This document shows, piece after piece, positions 1-7,342 of a stretch of 64,000 nucleotides of DNA. Positions within the stretch are counted from its first letter, which is position 1. Each line of letters opens with the position of its first letter. The position numbers and the translations under genes are program-made. The notes below the pieces were generated by a model that did no database searches, was not told where the DNA came from, and saw only the letters and a list, made by a program, of their open reading frames with translations. Source of the DNA: Curtobacterium sp. MCSS17_008 (GTDB taxonomy: Bacteria > Actinomycetota > Actinomycetes > Actinomycetales > Microbacteriaceae); contig NZ_QKSM01000003.1 of the NCBI RefSeq assembly GCF_003234185.1, positions 1-64,000 on the forward strand. The letters run 5' to 3'.

Positions 1-146
1 TCACCTGGATCGAGGCGACCTATCACCGGAAACGACGGCAACGCGGTCTGGGGAAGTTGACCCCGGTCGAGTACGAGACGATCATCAACCCACAGGTCGC
101 ACTCGCGGCCTAAACGAACGAGTCAACCGAACCTGCAGCAGTCCCG
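1..146 (+). mobile_element. Right end of an IS3-family insertion sequence (partial)
   Basis: The window opens inside the end of an IS3-type transposase gene (stop at 111-113). About 30 bases follow before sequence that resembles a cold-shock gene begins near 147. The stretch 122-146 has the look of an IS3 terminal inverted repeat. The left end lies outside the window, so the exact boundary and the target duplication cannot be confirmed. Confidence 0.6.
3..113 (+). CDS. IS3-family transposase OrfB, C-terminal fragment (cut by window edge)
   Basis: The last 36 codons read TWIEATYHRKRRQRGLGK and then a TPVEYE motif. This is the typical carboxyl end of the DDE integrase domain of IS3/IS2-type OrfB transposases, which end in a conserved aromatic-HRKRR and L-x-PVE(F/Y)E block. 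The catalytic DDE residues lie outside the window. The gene is complete to its TAA stop and continues to the left. It belongs to the mobile element whose right end is at about 146. Confidence 0.85.
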   Translation, partial: TWIEATYHRKRRQRGLGKLTPVEYETIINPQVALAA

Positions 147-362
147 GTCGATGGCGTATGTGTCTGGTGGAGTGACGAGGACGGTTGGGGTGCTCTCCGT
201 TCGAACGAGGTCGAGTCGGAGGTCTTCGTTCACTTCTCCAACGTCAACATGACCGGCTACCACTCGCTCAGAGCCGGACAACGTGTTCGGTTCGAAGTAG
301 AGCCGTACCCGCCGGGGCAAGATGGCTACTTCTTCCGTGCCCACAATGTCGCCATCGTCTGA
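147..362 (+). pseudogene. Cold-shock-domain protein, start codon missing
   Basis: From about 147 to the TGA at 360-362 the frame encodes a cold-shock fold of about 70 residues. It has VWWSDEDGWGAL (RNP1-like strand), VFVHFSNV (RNP2) and the GYHSLRAGQRVRFEVE block typical of Csp proteins that bind single-stranded nucleic acid. No ATG, GTG or TTG lies in frame between the transposase stop at 111 (same frame) and the domain. The nearby ATGs at 151 and 158 are in other frames. The likely explanation is that IS insertion removed the first few codons and the promoter. The last strand is intact. It may be a dead gene, or be read through from the IS at low level. Confidence 0.7.
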
Positions 363-414
363 TCGGTGATCGATCCGCTTTCGGACTTGTGGGTCCGAGA
401 GCGGATCGGGCCGG

Positions 415-999
415 TCAGCGGTCAGGGTTGATTTGACGGTCGATGCAGCGGTAGACGGTCGCTCGTCCAACACCGAAGAGTTCCGCAAGCTCGGCGACCG
501 AATGTGTGCCGGCCTCGTGCACTTCGAGGAGGTGCCGCTGCTGCGCGACGTTGAGCTTGGGCTGTCGCCCACGGAGGTGACCCTTTGCCTTCGCAATCTG
601 CATCCCCTCGCGTGTCCTGGCTCGGATCAGGTCTGATTCGAACTCGGCCACCATCGCGAGGACGTTGAACAGCAGCCGGCCCACGGGGTCGTTCGGATCG
701 TGGACAGAGCCACCGATGTTGAGCTTCACGTTCTTCGCGGTGAGTTCGTCGACGATGTCCTTCGCATCGCGGAGGCTCCTTGCCAACCGGTCCAGCTTCG
801 CGATCACCAGCGTGTCTCCATCACGGCAGGAAGCGAGCGCTTCGCGGAGACCGGGTCGTGAACGATTCGTGCCGGTCAAGCCGTGGTCAGTGTGGATGTT
901 GATCGGAAGAACTCCAAGCCGTTCAAGCGCGACGCGCTGCGCGGTGAGGTCTTGTTCGTAGGTTGAGACGCGGGCGTACCCGATGAGGAGAGCGTTCAT
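415..999 (-). CDS. Serine recombinase (resolvase/invertase family)
   Basis: A 194-residue small serine recombinase of usual length. The N-terminal catalytic domain has YARVS with the nucleophile Ser12. KLDRLAR at residues 68-74 carries the conserved arginines. A Hin-type helix-turn-helix lies near residues 165-185 (VAELAELFGVGRATVY). Such enzymes cut and rejoin DNA at short crossover sites to resolve transposon cointegrates or invert segments. I chose the start at 999 because MNALLIGYARVS matches the family N-terminus; an in-frame start at 1023 adds 8 residues with no family match. It lies next to an IS3 remnant in a locally less GC-rich stretch, which suggests acquired DNA. No paired crossover sites were recognised, so its target is unknown. 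Confidence 0.93.
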   Translation of the reverse strand: MNALLIGYARVSTYEQDLTAQRVALERLGVLPINIHTDHGLTGTNRSRPGLREALASCRDGDTLVIAKLDRLARSLRDAKDIVDELTAKNVKLNIGGSVHDPNDPVGRLLFNVLAMVAEFESDLIRARTREGMQIAKAKGHLRGRQPKLNVAQQRHLLEVHEAGTHSVAELAELFGVGRATVYRCIDRQINPDR

Positions 1000-1377
1000 G
1001 CTGCGAGGATCGGCTTGCTGCACCTGGCTCGCGTCGTCTCACACCCGATCGGCTGTCCATACGGTTCTGTGACGGTCCGGTGCTCCTCGTCCACTGCCAT
1101 CGGATCGGTCCTTCGCTACGGCAGCACCCGGAGCCCATGGCAAGGAGGTGCTGCCGCACCGGTCGGGGCGACCAGGCTGGCTCCGGATCCAGGGGAGCAG
1201 GAGACCGCGGCGATCGATCGCGTGGAAGGGCGTCGCTGTCACCGAGGGCGTGCGTTCCGGTCGGTGATCATGACAGCGACGTCGTCGGCCTTCTCAGCAC
1301 GGGGAGCACCGCCCAACGGCCCAGCCCGAGAGTGGCTCACGGAGTCACCGCGCGGCGGAGCCGGACTGGCCGGTACG
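1000..1377. other. Non-coding gap with no recognised feature
   Basis: About 380 bases separate the recombinase from the convergently placed end of the SDR gene. Short open frames exist on both strands, but none has a family motif, a ribosome site or convincing codon choice. I see no repeat, RNA gene or clear hairpin here. It may be decayed DNA at the edge of the mobile segment. Confidence 0.5.
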
Positions 1378-2124
1378 TCAGGCGATGCTGCTGCCGCCGT
1401 CGACGAGGAGCTCGCTCCCCGTCATCCCCGAGCTCTGGTCGGACACGAGGAAGAGCACCGTGGCGGCGACCTCCTCCGGACGCAGGAGCCGGCCGAACGG
1501 GAGTCCGCTCGCCATCTGCTCGAGGAGCGCGTCCGGGTTGCCCGGAGCGAGGCCCGCGAGACCCGGCGTCTCCGTTGGACCGGGGACGACCGTGTTGATC
1601 CGGACACCGCGCGGCGCGAGCTCGGCCGCCCACGTCCGGGTGAGGGCAGCGATCGCGGCCTTCGACGCCCCGTACAGGCCGAACGACGGCTCGGTGCCGG
1701 ACGCCGCCGTCGAGCCGGTGACGACGACAGCCGAGCCCTCGCGCAGGAACGGCAGCGCGCCCTGCACGGTGAGGGTCGTCCCGCGGACGTTGGTGCCGAA
1801 CGTTGCCTCGAAGTCCTCCGCGGTGACCGCGTCGAGGGCCTTGAACTCGCCGCCGCCGGCATTCGCGTGGACGGCGTCCAGCCCGCGACCACGTTCGGCG
1901 ACCGTAGCGAAGACCGTCGCGATGTCGTCCGGCTCGGCGGCGTCCGCGCGGATCGGCGTGACCGCGTCGCCGAACTCGTCGCGCAGTGCGTCGAGCGCCT
2001 CCTGCCGCCGCCCGGTGACGAAGACGTGCGCACCCTCGGCGACGAAACGGCGCACGACCGCGAGTCCGATGCCCGATGTGCCGCCCGTGACGAGTGCGGT
2101 CTTGTCCTGCAGCGTTCCGACCAT
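1378..2124 (-). CDS. Short-chain dehydrogenase/reductase (SDR)
   Basis: A 248-residue classical SDR, an NAD(P)-dependent oxidoreductase. It shows the dinucleotide-binding TGGTSGIG (13-20), NAG at 88-90, a likely catalytic serine near 138 and the YGASK pair (Tyr151, Lys155). The PG-x-TETPG segment after the catalytic pair is typical. A strong AGGAGG lies upstream of the ATG at 2124, so the longer open frame reaching 2604 is rejected. It is divergent from a TetR gene across a perfect 16-bp palindrome. The TetR protein therefore probably represses it until an aldehyde, quinone or similar ligand appears. The substrate cannot be told from sequence. Confidence 0.93.
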   Translation of the reverse strand: MVGTLQDKTALVTGGTSGIGLAVVRRFVAEGAHVFVTGRRQEALDALRDEFGDAVTPIRADAAEPDDIATVFATVAERGRGLDAVHANAGGGEFKALDAVTAEDFEATFGTNVRGTTLTVQGALPFLREGSAVVVTGSTAASGTEPSFGLYGASKAAIAALTRTWAAELAPRGVRINTVVPGPTETPGLAGLAPGNPDALLEQMASGLPFGRLLRPEEVAATVLFLVSDQSSGMTGSELLVDGGSSIA

Positions 2125-2177
2125 GGTGTCCTCCTGGAGTTGTTGTTGACTGCTTGGTCCAGAACGGTACGCCGTGC

Positions 2178-2193
2178 TTGACTGATCAGTCAA
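2178..2193. promoter_or_regulatory. TetR operator in the SDR/tetR divergent region
   Basis: TTGACTGATCAGTCAA is a perfect 16-bp palindrome between the two divergent starts, 22 bp before the tetR ATG. Its size and position are those of a TetR-dimer operator that can shut both promoters at once. Assignment to this regulator is inferred from location. Confidence 0.85.
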
Positions 2194-2215
2194 CAACGAG
2201 TTCCGAGGAGTGCGC

Positions 2216-2845
2216 ATGCCGCGACCGCGCAAGTTCGACGAGGCCGACGTGGTCGAACGCGCCCGGCGCACGTTCGCGGAGTCCGGCTTCGACGGCACGT
2301 CCCTCGACGACCTGCTCGCGGCGACCGGGCTCGGCAGGCAGAGCCTGTACAACACGTTCGGCGGCAAGAAGGAACTCTTCATGCGCGCGTTCCTCAGTGA
2401 CACCGCCGAGGCCGTCGAGGTCGTGCAGTCCGTCCTGCGGAGCGCCGAGCACCCGATCGCGCGGATCCGGACGCAACTGGTCTCCGCTGCGGTCGAGCAC
2501 GGGGCGGCGCAGGGTCCGCCGTCACTGCTGCTCCGAGCGGCGGTGGAGCTGTCAGCCCGTGACCCCGAGGTGGCCTCCACCGTGACCGAGGCGTTCGACA
2601 CCATCCGTGCCGGCTACACGGCCTGCATCATGGACGCGCAAACAGCCGGTGAGGTCGAGGCAGACGCCGATGCCGAGGCGCTCGGCACCTACTTCTGCGC
2701 GGTCATCGAGGGGATGGGGGCGATCGGACGCGTCGGGACCTCACGAGCGGCGCTCCTGCAGGTGGGGATCGCGAGCCTCGCGGCGCTGCCGATCACACCG
2801 CTGGGCGCAGAGCACCTCGGGACCGGGGACGGTCCCTGGGACTGA
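2216..2845 (+). CDS. TetR/AcrR-family transcriptional regulator
   Basis: A 209-residue repressor with the TetR helix-turn-helix near residues 25-47 (TSLDDLLAATGLGRQSLYNTF). A long helical ligand-binding domain follows. The ATG at 2216 has GAGGAG five bases upstream; a GTG at 2210 overlaps that site and is less likely. It is divergent from the SDR gene, with the 16-bp operator between them, so it most likely controls that gene and itself. It is followed by a hairpin terminator at 2904-2932. The N-terminal KFDEADVVERAR block recalls the NemR/YxaF-like branch that senses electrophiles, but the ligand is not determinable. Confidence 0.93.
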   Translation: MPRPRKFDEADVVERARRTFAESGFDGTSLDDLLAATGLGRQSLYNTFGGKKELFMRAFLSDTAEAVEVVQSVLRSAEHPIARIRTQLVSAAVEHGAAQGPPSLLLRAAVELSARDPEVASTVTEAFDTIRAGYTACIMDAQTAGEVEADADAEALGTYFCAVIEGMGAIGRVGTSRAALLQVGIASLAALPITPLGAEHLGTGDGPWD

Positions 2846-2903
2846 ACGTCAGCCCGTGCCAGGGTGGCGCCGTGACGACGCGAGCGGCGGGGCGGGTCGC
2901 TGC

Positions 2904-2932
2904 CGCGCCTCCAGTCCGGGTCTGGAGGCGCG
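2904..2932. terminator. Hairpin terminator between tetR and the membrane-protein pair
   Basis: An 11-bp perfect stem (CGCGCCTCCAG / CTGGAGGCGCG) with a 7-nt loop lies between two convergent genes. It shares the GCGCCTCC/GGAGGCGC arms of the palindrome family found across the window. It has no T-run, as is usual in such GC-rich genomes. Confidence 0.7.
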
Positions 2933-2960
2933 CATCCCGCGGCCCGACGGCACCCGCCCG

Positions 2961-3314
2961 TCACGTGGTTGCGTCATGAACCGCTGCGACGACCGACCCG
3001 TAGAGCGCGAACGCGGCGATGCCGCCGGGGACCATCGCGAGGACGGCGACGGGTGTCGCCCACGCCTGGTGCACCCAGGGGTGACCGCCCGGCTTCGTGA
3101 CCGCCATCGCGGCGAACGAGGACGCGGACACCAGCACCGCCCAGGCCGCCGTCATGCAGCAGATGATCGCCATGGAGTGCCACCCGCGGCCGAGCAGCGG
3201 GTAGACGAGCGGGAGGAGGAACATCGCCGGTGCGGCGATGAAGCCGGTCCGCGCCACGATGCGAAAAGCCTTCCGGTGACTGTTCATCTCGGCGATGGTG
3301 CGCTGGTCGTCCAC
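2961..3314 (-). CDS. Small integral membrane protein, unknown function
   Basis: A 117-residue protein with three hydrophobic stretches: FIAAPAMFLLPLVYPLL, MAIICCMTAAWAVLVSASSF and TPVAVLAMVPGGIAAFALYG. No family motif was recognised. The GTG start at 3314 has GAGGG six bases upstream, and an internal methionine at residue 10 is a weaker alternative. It lies 13 nt after another small membrane protein and they are probably co-transcribed. The pair has no recognisable partner, so any role would be guesswork. Confidence 0.75.
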   Translation of the reverse strand: MDDQRTIAEMNSHRKAFRIVARTGFIAAPAMFLLPLVYPLLGRGWHSMAIICCMTAAWAVLVSASSFAAMAVTKPGGHPWVHQAWATPVAVLAMVPGGIAAFALYGSVVAAVHDATT

Positions 3315-3327
3315 GGGGTGCCCTCGG

Positions 3328-3654
3328 TCAGTACTGCCGGCTGAGGAGGGCGACGAGGGAGCCGAAACCGACGAGTTCCGCGGCGCTCAAGACGGCACCG
3401 ACGGCGCCGATCACGGCGCCGCTGGTGGCGTCCAGCCGATGCTGCCTCCGGTCACGGACACCGGTGACGACGGCGCAGATGCCGAAGACGACACCGGCGA
3501 GCACCCAGAGCTGCAGCAGCAGCGCCACGTAGGCCATGAAGGCGGCCTGCAGCAGGAAGTACAGGACCACGCTGGCGATGATCGTGGCTGGTCCGGACAC
3601 CGCGAGCCACCCCAGCTGCCATGCCGTCGATCGTTCCCGGACGTCGTCGGTCAC
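3328..3654 (-). CDS. Small integral membrane protein, unknown function
   Basis: A 108-residue protein with about three transmembrane helices, a short charged loop (GVRDRRQHRLD) and a final helix ending LLSRQY. GTG start at 3654 with GAGGGGGA upstream. It is the first gene of a two-gene unit with the protein at 2961-3314. It resembles DUF4064- or DUF4190-like small actinobacterial membrane proteins only in general layout, so no family is assigned. Confidence 0.75.
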   Translation of the reverse strand: MTDDVRERSTAWQLGWLAVSGPATIIASVVLYFLLQAAFMAYVALLLQLWVLAGVVFGICAVVTGVRDRRQHRLDATSGAVIGAVGAVLSAAELVGFGSLVALLSRQY

Positions 3655-3752
3655 CTGATCCCCCTCATGTTCCCCCCCCCTGCAGGTCAGGGTACCGCCG
3701 TCGAGCGGCTGAACCGCTGTCTGGCCCGTGCTGACCGAACCACGCGCCCGCT

Positions 3753-4310
3753 TCAGCGGGTGCGCTCCCAGGACGAGAGCGCCGTCCAGTCCTGCGGGTC
3801 GAAGGTGAAGGAGCTACCCATCGCGGGCTGATCGAGCGCGCGGCTGATGCGCTCGCGTCGGAGGCTCGCCAGCAGCAGGGCGCCGACCCCGCCGTGGGCG
3901 ATGAAGGCGATGCCCCGCTCGGGAGTCTGCGCCGCGATGCGTCGGACCGCGCGCTCGACGCGGCTCTGCGCGTCGACCGCCCGTTCCCAGCCGCGGACGG
4001 ACCGGTGCGGCTCTGCGAAGAACGCGTCGACGGTCGGTTCGAACTCGCTCGGTTCGAGGTATCCGGTCGCGCTTCGGTCCATCTCGCCGAGGTCCTCGTC
4101 GACCTCGACCTCCGTACCCCACCGTCCGGCGATGATCTCGGCGGCGTCCAGGGCCTTCCGCTCGCTGCTGCTGACGATGCGGAGGGGCTGGGGGAACAGC
4201 GCCGCGATGCGGGCGGCACGGGCCCGTCCGACCGGCGACAGGCCCCAGTCCTGAATCCGGACGGCTGGGTCGACGATCACCTCGGGATGGGACACCCATG
4301 CGCTCTGCAT
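3753..4310 (-). CDS. Histidine phosphatase family protein with altered N-terminal motif
   Basis: A 185-residue phosphoglycerate-mutase-like protein. It keeps LSPVGRARA (24-32), the SSSERKALDAAEII block and FIAHGG with the second histidine near 139. The usual N-terminal RHGE, which holds the phosphorylated histidine, is instead SHPE (7-10). So the arginine and glycine of the signature are missing while a histidine remains. Activity may be altered. It has no Shine-Dalgarno sequence. A TACGGT box six bases before the ATG suggests a leaderless message. Confidence 0.85.
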   Translation of the reverse strand: MQSAWVSHPEVIVDPAVRIQDWGLSPVGRARAARIAALFPQPLRIVSSSERKALDAAEIIAGRWGTEVEVDEDLGEMDRSATGYLEPSEFEPTVDAFFAEPHRSVRGWERAVDAQSRVERAVRRIAAQTPERGIAFIAHGGVGALLLASLRRERISRALDQPAMGSSFTFDPQDWTALSSWERTR

Positions 4311-4316
4311 CGCTCG

Positions 4317-4322
4317 ACCGTA
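4317..4322 (-). promoter_or_regulatory. Leaderless-type -10 element of the histidine phosphatase gene
   Basis: TACGGT on the minus strand lies six bases before the ATG at 4310, matching TANNNT-N6-ATG. Transcription would begin at or next to the start codon. Confidence 0.55.
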
Positions 4323-4352
4323 ACAAGCCCGGGGCTGACGAGTGGGCGCGTG

Positions 4353-4575
4353 TCAGATCGCTCCCGCGTCGAGCCGACCGGTCGTGTCCCGGACCTGGAC
4401 GTCCGGCGCACCGTCGGTGTTCCAGCGGAACAGCACGAGGTGCCAGAGCCCCGGACGTTTCCTCGACGGGTCGATCAGTCCTCCGGCGCTGAGTGCGACG
4501 AGGCGATCCCGGACGAGCCACGAAGTCGGGACGCCGCCGTCGGCGACGACCTGCTGCCACGGGGCGATCTGCTCA
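4353..4575 (-). pseudogene. Orphan coding remnant without a start codon
   Basis: In this frame about 74 codons end at a TGA (4353-4355) and show nearly pure G/C third positions and natural protein composition (for example TSWLVRDRLVALSAGG, LWHLVLFRWN). No ATG, GTG or TTG lies in the coding-like part. Farther upstream the frame runs into the PRC-barrel gene and becomes arginine-rich shadow sequence. It looks like the 3' end of a gene truncated by the neighbouring gene. No family was recognised. A rare start codon or a sequence error is the alternative. Confidence 0.45.
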
Positions 4576-4998
4576 GACCGGCGGCGTCGTTCCCGCGCCC
4601 TCGGTGTCGTCTGCGCCCGCCGGACCGGTACCGGCCTGGTCGAGGTTCTCGTGCGGGTCGCCCATGTCGCCGGTCGCCTTGCCCGCTGGCGACAGTCCGA
4701 AGTGCTTGCGGGCGGCGTCCGCCTCGGTGACGGTCAAGGTGTTCCCGGCTCCGGGGGAGGGCGCGCCCTTGATCGCGCTCTTGGCGTAACCGACGTGCAG
4801 GTCCGTGCCGTCGAACGTGGCGTCCTCGACCGGGACGAGCACGCTGTGACCCCCGAGGAGCCCCGTCGCGACGCTGACGAACGCAGCGCTGCCGTCCGCG
4901 TCGGAGGGGAACACCTGTGCGACCTTGCCGACCGATGCGCCGTCGCGGTCCTTGACGGTCGCGTTCTCGACCTCGTGGATCTTGCTCTTGGTGATCAT
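4573..4998 (-). CDS. PRC-barrel domain protein
   Basis: A 141-residue soluble protein. Residues about 5-85 form a PRC-barrel-like beta domain (ENATVKDRDGASVGKVAQVF at the start, then paired LVPVEDA and LHVGYAKS strands). A short disordered, Gly/Asp/Thr-rich tail follows. PRC-barrels occur in ribosome-maturation factors and in many uncharacterised actinobacterial stress or surface proteins. This stand-alone form has no assigned role. ATG at 4998; the gene is monocistronic. Its 3' end overlaps the start of an orphan coding remnant. Confidence 0.85.
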   Translation of the reverse strand: MITKSKIHEVENATVKDRDGASVGKVAQVFPSDADGSAAFVSVATGLLGGHSVLVPVEDATFDGTDLHVGYAKSAIKGAPSPGAGNTLTVTEADAARKHFGLSPAGKATGDMGDPHENLDQAGTGPAGADDTEGAGTTPPV

Positions 4999-5150
4999 GG
5001 GGCGTAGTCAACGCCTTGCGCCTGACGTTTCTCAGCGGAGCGCTCGGCTCGTCCTGACGCATGCCGTGCCCGATCGAGGGATTCCTACAGGGCTCGACCT
5101 CTTGCCTGTCCGTGATCGTCCGCGGGTGGCGCTGGGTGCGTTGAGCGTGC

Positions 5151-5561
5151 TCAGGACTCGGGCAGCGACTGGCGGACGGCGCGGTGTGCGGCCGGGATGG
5201 ACAGGAGCGCACCGCCGACGAGGAGTCCTGCTGCGACGAGCACAGCGACCGGCGTGCGGAGGGGCGCGACACCGAGGCTCACCGCGCACCACGCAACGGT
5301 GGCGATCGCAGAGACGATCGTCGGACGCAGCGCTGCGCGATGGCCGATCCGCCAGGCCGCATCGCTGGACAGGGTTACCGACGTCCGAACGCCGGCGAAA
5401 CCGTTCCGTGGCAGCGAGCCGTTGGCCGCCCTCCATGTCAGCCAGGTGATGAGGGCGGCAGCGCCGATCTCGAGCGAGCGCGCGAACACCAGTGCTCCCA
5501 ACATGGTGACGGCGGTAGTGTCCCAGCAGAAGACCGGCAATGTTCTACCAACAACAGGCAT
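5151..5561 (-). CDS. SdpI-like membrane protein
   Basis: About 136 residues with three hydrophobic helices. The middle holds NGFAGVRTSVTLSSDAAWRIGHR, close to the G-(I/V)-RT-xxT-xxSDxAWxxGHRxA signature of the SdpI/YhfL C-terminal domain (in Bacillus, immunity to the SdpC toxin). The start is uncertain: ATG at 5561 gives two N-terminal helices' worth of sequence, while ATG at 5504 trims 19 residues. Neither has a good ribosome site. A palindrome of the local terminator family and a short mesD-like DNA fragment lie directly upstream. Confidence 0.7.
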   Translation of the reverse strand: MPVVGRTLPVFCWDTTAVTMLGALVFARSLEIGAAALITWLTWRAANGSLPRNGFAGVRTSVTLSSDAAWRIGHRAALRPTIVSAIATVAWCAVSLGVAPLRTPVAVLVAAGLLVGGALLSIPAAHRAVRQSLPES

Positions 5562-5576
5562 GAGTGGGATGACCGC

Positions 5577-5614
5577 ACTGGAGGCGCGGTGCCAGCTGGC
5601 GCCGCGGCTCCAGT
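5577..5614. terminator. Palindromic terminator-like repeat (variant)
   Basis: An imperfect palindrome with ACTGGAG / CTCCAGT outer arms around the GCGCGGTGCCAGCTGGCGCC centre. It belongs to the repeat family seen after many genes here. It lies between two genes on the same strand and can end transcription of the lipoprotein gene at 5669-6184. Confidence 0.6.
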
Positions 5615-5628
5615 CCGATCGCTTGAGC

Positions 5629-5654
5629 GCGGCGACGCCCCAGTCCTGCACCTC
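5629..5654. repeat. 26-bp exact match to the mesD coding sequence (10574-10599)
   Basis: Bases 5629-5654 are identical to 10574-10599. The similarity extends a few bases each side with mismatches (about 5623-5661). In mesD it encodes part of VQDWGVAALERA. Here it lies in an intergenic stretch between a palindromic repeat and a lipoprotein gene, so it looks like a stray piece of a mesD/metE-type gene. Confidence 0.8.
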
Positions 5655-5668
5655 GTCGTGCAGGTCTG

Positions 5669-6184
5669 TCACTCGCCGTTGCGCTGGAGCTCCTCTGCAT
5701 CGCCAGCGGTGCAGACGGAGACCGCGTCGAGACTGTACCCACGCTCGTCGGCGAGGAAGTCGATGCTCTTCGTCGGGCCGCCCGTTCCTCGGACACCGAG
5801 CGTGGGCTCCGTGCCCCCGCTCTCGTAACGCTCGGTCGTGATGCCCTTCGCCTTCCACGTCCGCTCGACGCTGGCGACGTCGTCGGCGGGGTCTCCTGCA
5901 CGCTGTTCACGCATCTTCGTCAGGAAGTAGGCGGCGCCGCGGCCACCGCTGTCGCGCCTGCAGCCCTGGACCGCTGGACCACTCGCGACGGACCAAGCCC
6001 CACCAACTACATCCGCCGTGTCGTCGACGATCGTGACGACGGCGTCCTTCGCCTGGTCGGGAGTCTGCTCGTTCTCCACAGCGGTTCCTCCGTTGCATCC
6101 GGTCAGAACGAGTGCCGCAGCCGCAACCAGCGTCAACGTGGCTTCCAGCCGTCGGGCCGACAGCGCGGGCTTCCGCTGCGTCAT
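5669..6184 (-). CDS. Lipoprotein, member A of a local paralogous family
   Basis: A 171-residue predicted lipoprotein: basic N-terminus, hydrophobic run and lipobox LVLTGC with Cys30 to be acylated. The mature part has GITTERYESGG and a P-T-LGVRGTGGPTKS block, which recur in the proteins at 7343-7840 and 13286-13804. The shared segment is about 130 residues long and ends in a late cysteine (SVCTAG). No named family was recognised. Location is the outer face of the membrane. Third codon positions are less GC-rich than in most of the window, which may mean later acquisition. It is divergent from another lipoprotein gene at 6463. Confidence 0.85.
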   Translation of the reverse strand: MTQRKPALSARRLEATLTLVAAAALVLTGCNGGTAVENEQTPDQAKDAVVTIVDDTADVVGGAWSVASGPAVQGCRRDSGGRGAAYFLTKMREQRAGDPADDVASVERTWKAKGITTERYESGGTEPTLGVRGTGGPTKSIDFLADERGYSLDAVSVCTAGDAEELQRNGE

Positions 6185-6462
6185 GCCCCGGGCCGAGTTG
6201 CTTGTGGTCGGTCACGGGACTGCCGAGAGTGGTACTGCACAGCGCGAGCTTCCCCTCATGAACAGTGGTGGCGTACGCGACGTCACCCGACATGTGAACG
6301 CCATGGTCCGCCACCCAGACGATGGGACCATCACCGTCGGCTCCGAGACTACGGGCACCGAAGCTGGGGCGCTGGGCTTCCCGCCCGGTACCGAGGTCGT
6401 GGACAGGACTCGATCTGATTCCACACGCTCGCGCAGATCGTCGCAGACGAGAAGATGGGGCC
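6185..6462. other. Divergent intergenic region with a coding-like minus-strand stretch
   Basis: The gap between two divergent lipoprotein genes should hold both promoters. On the minus strand, about 6190-6420, one open frame has natural protein composition (GPIVWVADHGVHMSGDVAYA) but runs into the lipoprotein gene in another frame without its own stop. It may be a decayed gene end. No family was recognised. Confidence 0.3.
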
Positions 6463-7170
6463 ATGACTGTCATGGACCGTCCGCAATTCCGTGGCGCCAT
6501 CGTGGCCATGCTCGCGGCCGTGGTGCTCGCGACGACCGGATGTGCCTCGGGTGGCGCAGGCAGCGGAGACAACCTGACCGGACAGGGTGCACGAGACGCG
6601 GCAGGCATGACGCAGGCGCAGGTCGCCGGCCTGTCGTCGGAGGACGAGTTCGAGTTGGCTGGCGAGCGCTACGATCACGGGCAGGCGGTCCTCGCCGCCG
6701 CGCAGGAGCAGATCTCAAGTGGCAAGTGGTTCTGGAGCGGTGGAGACGTCCGCCCGCTGCCCGCCGGTGATGGTGCCTTCGGCGCAGCACCGAAGGGCGC
6801 GACCAAGGAAAACTCGTACTTCTTCCGAGCCGTCCGGACCATCGAGCCGGACGGGGCGACCGGCGCCGAGGAGGACCTGGCTCCGATGCAGCGCTACTTC
6901 GACGAAGAAGGGTGGCGGTCCAGCAGCGCGAAGGTCGGGACGGACCACGAGGTCAGGGCCGACACCGGAGACGGCTGGTGGGTGACCTGGAGCGTTCGGC
7001 CGAACGGGCAGTACGCACTCGGCGTCTACAGCGAGGCCTTCTGGGTGCGTGATGCTCCCGCGCTCATCAAGGCGATCTCGCTCCGCGACCCCGCGGACTT
7101 CCCCGACGAGTCCGAGCCCGGCGTCGCGGAGCCGTTCCCGAAGTGGCGTGATCCCGTTCGGCGACGCTGA
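6463..7170 (+). CDS. Lipoprotein, unknown function
   Basis: A 235-residue predicted lipoprotein with lipobox LATTGC (Cys27). The mature part includes a Gly-rich linker, then a mixed domain with KWFWSGGDVRPLPAGDG, a QRYFDEEGWR helix (compare the VE-x-YW/TW helix of the paralogous lipoproteins nearby) and WWVTWSVRPNGQYALGVYSE. It is larger than its neighbours and only partly similar, so it may be a distant relative or a companion. The ATG at 6463 has only GAGAAG upstream. It is followed in the same direction by the lipoprotein at 7343. Confidence 0.82.
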   Translation: MTVMDRPQFRGAIVAMLAAVVLATTGCASGGAGSGDNLTGQGARDAAGMTQAQVAGLSSEDEFELAGERYDHGQAVLAAAQEQISSGKWFWSGGDVRPLPAGDGAFGAAPKGATKENSYFFRAVRTIEPDGATGAEEDLAPMQRYFDEEGWRSSSAKVGTDHEVRADTGDGWWVTWSVRPNGQYALGVYSEAFWVRDAPALIKAISLRDPADFPDESEPGVAEPFPKWRDPVRRR

Positions 7171-7342
7171 CCACTCGACCAGGGTGACCCTTGTATGTGG
7201 ACCTGGGACGTGCCCCGGGTTGGGTCGAGGCCGCCGCAGTCGCTGCAGACGGTGGGGTTCGCCACGATCGGCCAGTACGGTCGGTTGACGAAGTGATCAT
7301 GCCGATTCCGCAGACGCAAGCTGATCAGGAAGGAGCTCCCGG

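Noticed and set aside
2607-3344. Plus-strand open frame of 245 codons across tetR and the membrane genes
   Set aside because: It overlaps two well-supported genes, is rich in Arg/Pro/Ser, and crosses the hairpin terminator at 2904-2932.
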